A DNA stretch of 42,590 nucleotides from Chloroflexota bacterium (GTDB lineage: Bacteria > Chloroflexota > Dehalococcoidia > Lucifugimonadales > Lucifugimonadaceae), in NCBI GenBank assembly GCA_027624075.1, contig JAQBUH010000019.1, forward strand, positions 1 to 42,590. The letters are read 5' to 3'. How positions within the stretch are numbered: the first letter of the stretch is position 1; every line of letters begins with the position of its first letter. A program made the translations under genes and the position numbers. Positions 41,444 through 42,590 of this stretch are shown here, in pieces. The notes beneath the pieces were generated by a model. That model was not told the DNA's origin, searched no databases, and was given only the letters and a program-made list of their open reading frames with translations.

Positions 41444-42590
41444 TTAACGGGTGTTTCGGGCGCTGCGCTTGAGATCAGGGCTGCCGGAATGGGACCACGC
41501 CCAGGCTGTCGAATCGAGCCCAGCGGACGGTGCGTGTCCCAGAGTCGCAGGCCTTGCGTCTGGCTGTGAGTTGAAACCTGCGGCGAAGAAGTTCTGCCAC
41601 CATGCCAGGAGTGCGGCAATTATGCGCATCAGAGAAGTGCGGATGTGGTTTACCGCTGCGTGCGCTGCGTGCTCGGATGGCGCCTCACGCGTCACTTTGA
41701 TTTTGGGCTCGGACGGAGCATCAAGCAGCAAAACCGGCTCGGTCGCATCTTCTTCGCCGTCCACACCCTGGTGGGCCTTGTGGTTCCCACCTGAAAGGGC
41801 TGATGGGACCGTCTCCGCCGGTGTGCCCGAAGCATTCCATATCAGGAGCTCCAGCCTGTCCGAACCGTCCGACTCACCCGCACTAATCATCGTCGCCTCT
41901 ATTCGGGCGCCGGGCTCTCCGTTCCACCTGCCACTGCCGACAAGGCTCAGCGAGTCGAAAAGCGTTCCCTCGTGGACGCCGGGCTGGCTCCAGCAGGTCA
42001 CGCTTTCAATCGACTCCAGGTGGAACTTCGAGCTCGTTGCGTGGTCGTTGAACTGAAAGCTACCTTTGGATCCGTCACAGCGGATCTTGAATCCCCAACT
42101 GTAGCGTTGTGCGTCTTCACCGTTTCCGACGGAGCGGTTTCCGCCGCCGGTCATGTAGCGCGTGTCCAACTCGTCCGTTCCGCCGGCCGGCTCTGACGGC
42201 TCTGACTGTTCTGCGATCACGGTGACTATGAACGTGTCCTGTCCGGATCCACCATCGTCGTCAGTAGCGGTCACGGTCACCGTGTAGGAGCCGGCACTGG
42301 CATAGGCGTGCGAGCCGGCAATTGATCCGGATCCGGTTGATTCGGTAACCAGGCCATCCATGAGTATTCCATCGCCCCAGTTGATCACTGAAACGTGCGA
42401 GTCATTTGCGCCCGCGTTGGAGAACGTTGCAGGGGCAAGTGAATGCGAACTGCCAACGACGATCTCGGCGTCGGGTCCTGCCTCGACAACCGGGGCCATG
42501 TTGTTCACGGTGACTGTCGCCGAAGCAGAGCCACTTGCGCCGTCGTTGTCGCTGACGGTCACGAGTACGTTGTACACGCCGTCTTCCGGG
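41444..42590 (-). CDS. PKD-domain surface protein, N-terminus outside the window
   Basis: About 381 residues are present; the gene continues past base 42590 (the frame is open there and reads PEDGVYNVLVTVSDNDG, the end of a PKD repeat). A second PKD module follows, with VVEAGPDAEIVVGSS, INWGDG and YTVTVTATDDDGGSGQDTF. A linker then leads to YMTGGGNRSVGNG and a beta-rich region (KGSFQFNDHATSSKFHLESIESVTC). A weak hydrophobic segment (IIAALLAWWQNFFAAGF) lies near the C-terminus. PKD modules are extracellular spacers or polysaccharide-binding parts, so an exported adhesin-like or envelope protein is likely. Total length and signal peptide cannot be seen. Confidence 0.82.
   Translation of the reverse strand, partial: PEDGVYNVLVTVSDNDGASGSASATVTVNNMAPVVEAGPDAEIVVGSSHSLAPATFSNAGANDSHVSVINWGDGILMDGLVTESTGSGSIAGSHAYASAGSYTVTVTATDDDGGSGQDTFIVTVIAEQSEPSEPAGGTDELDTRYMTGGGNRSVGNGEDAQRYSWGFKIRCDGSKGSFQFNDHATSSKFHLESIESVTCWSQPGVHEGTLFDSLSLVGSGRWNGEPGARIEATMISAGESDGSDRLELLIWNASGTPAETVPSALSGGNHKAHQGVDGEEDATEPVLLLDAPSEPKIKVTREAPSEHAAHAAVNHIRTSLMRIIAALLAWWQNFFAAGFNSQPDARPATLGHAPSAGLDSTAWAWSHSGSPDLKRSARNTR

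Overview
The window is high-GC bacterial DNA with tightly packed genes and short intergenic repeats. Gene content points to a free-living heterotroph of the Chloroflexota, most likely the SAR202/Dehalococcoidia side. This includes two enolase-superfamily enzymes, two Gfo/Idh/MocA oxidoreductases, a flavin/F420-type luciferase-like monooxygenase, ADP-type succinyl-CoA synthetase, an E2/AcoX pair and an EtfAB:quinone-oxidoreductase-like membrane protein. This placement is inferred from gene content; there is no rRNA marker here. I see no rRNA, tRNA or CRISPR array.

Layout. 1-1472: the tail of an unidentified gene, then an ArsR-YCII-SRPBCC module with two operator-like palindromes over the promoter and start codon. 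1497-3596 (minus): a FadF/EMO-type membrane iron-sulfur protein. 3870-13547 (plus): the most interesting region. It holds a zinc-ribbon/HTH protein that runs through one in-frame TGA into a PTPS-related domain, a PTPS_related polytopic membrane protein, a secreted protein with a C-terminal sorting-type tail, an exosortase-family protein with Ser in place of the catalytic Cys, a processive GT2 and a GT-C-like membrane protein. The last four joints overlap by 4-10 bases. This gene set resembles the poorly understood XrtG (exosortase G) systems of Gram-positive bacteria, here with a candidate substrate. 13609-16387: a small C2H2 zinc-finger protein and RecQ. 16617-18042: an MFS transporter split near its start by a 180-bp MITE.

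18196-20896: sucCD and rpiB. 21434-22429: a D-2-hydroxyacid dehydrogenase interrupted by one in-frame TGA. 22448-24000 (minus): recR-recO. 24266-28684: a catabolic-looking set of a Gfo/Idh/MocA oxidoreductase, a galactonate-dehydratase-like enzyme, an SGNH hydrolase and two VOC proteins. 29102-31020: CorA with an unusual C-terminal tail, translationally coupled to a HAD hydrolase. 31214-32626: an HExxH lipoprotein. 33124-35374: a 2-oxoacid dehydrogenase E2 followed by an AcoX-like protein. 35596-41040: a second enolase-superfamily enzyme, a luciferase-like monooxygenase, a SHOCT peptide, GDPD and a second Gfo/Idh/MocA oxidoreductase. 41444-42590 (minus): a PKD-domain surface protein cut by the window edge.

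Across the intergenic regions lies one family of palindromic repeats (core CTGAG-N5-CTCAG). At least seven copies occur, with paired compensatory changes in the stem. Several sit inside larger elements bounded by inverted CTCTGTTGAC ends. Together with the MITE and the two in-frame TGAs, this suggests a genome shaped by small non-autonomous elements, with some genes recently broken or read through.
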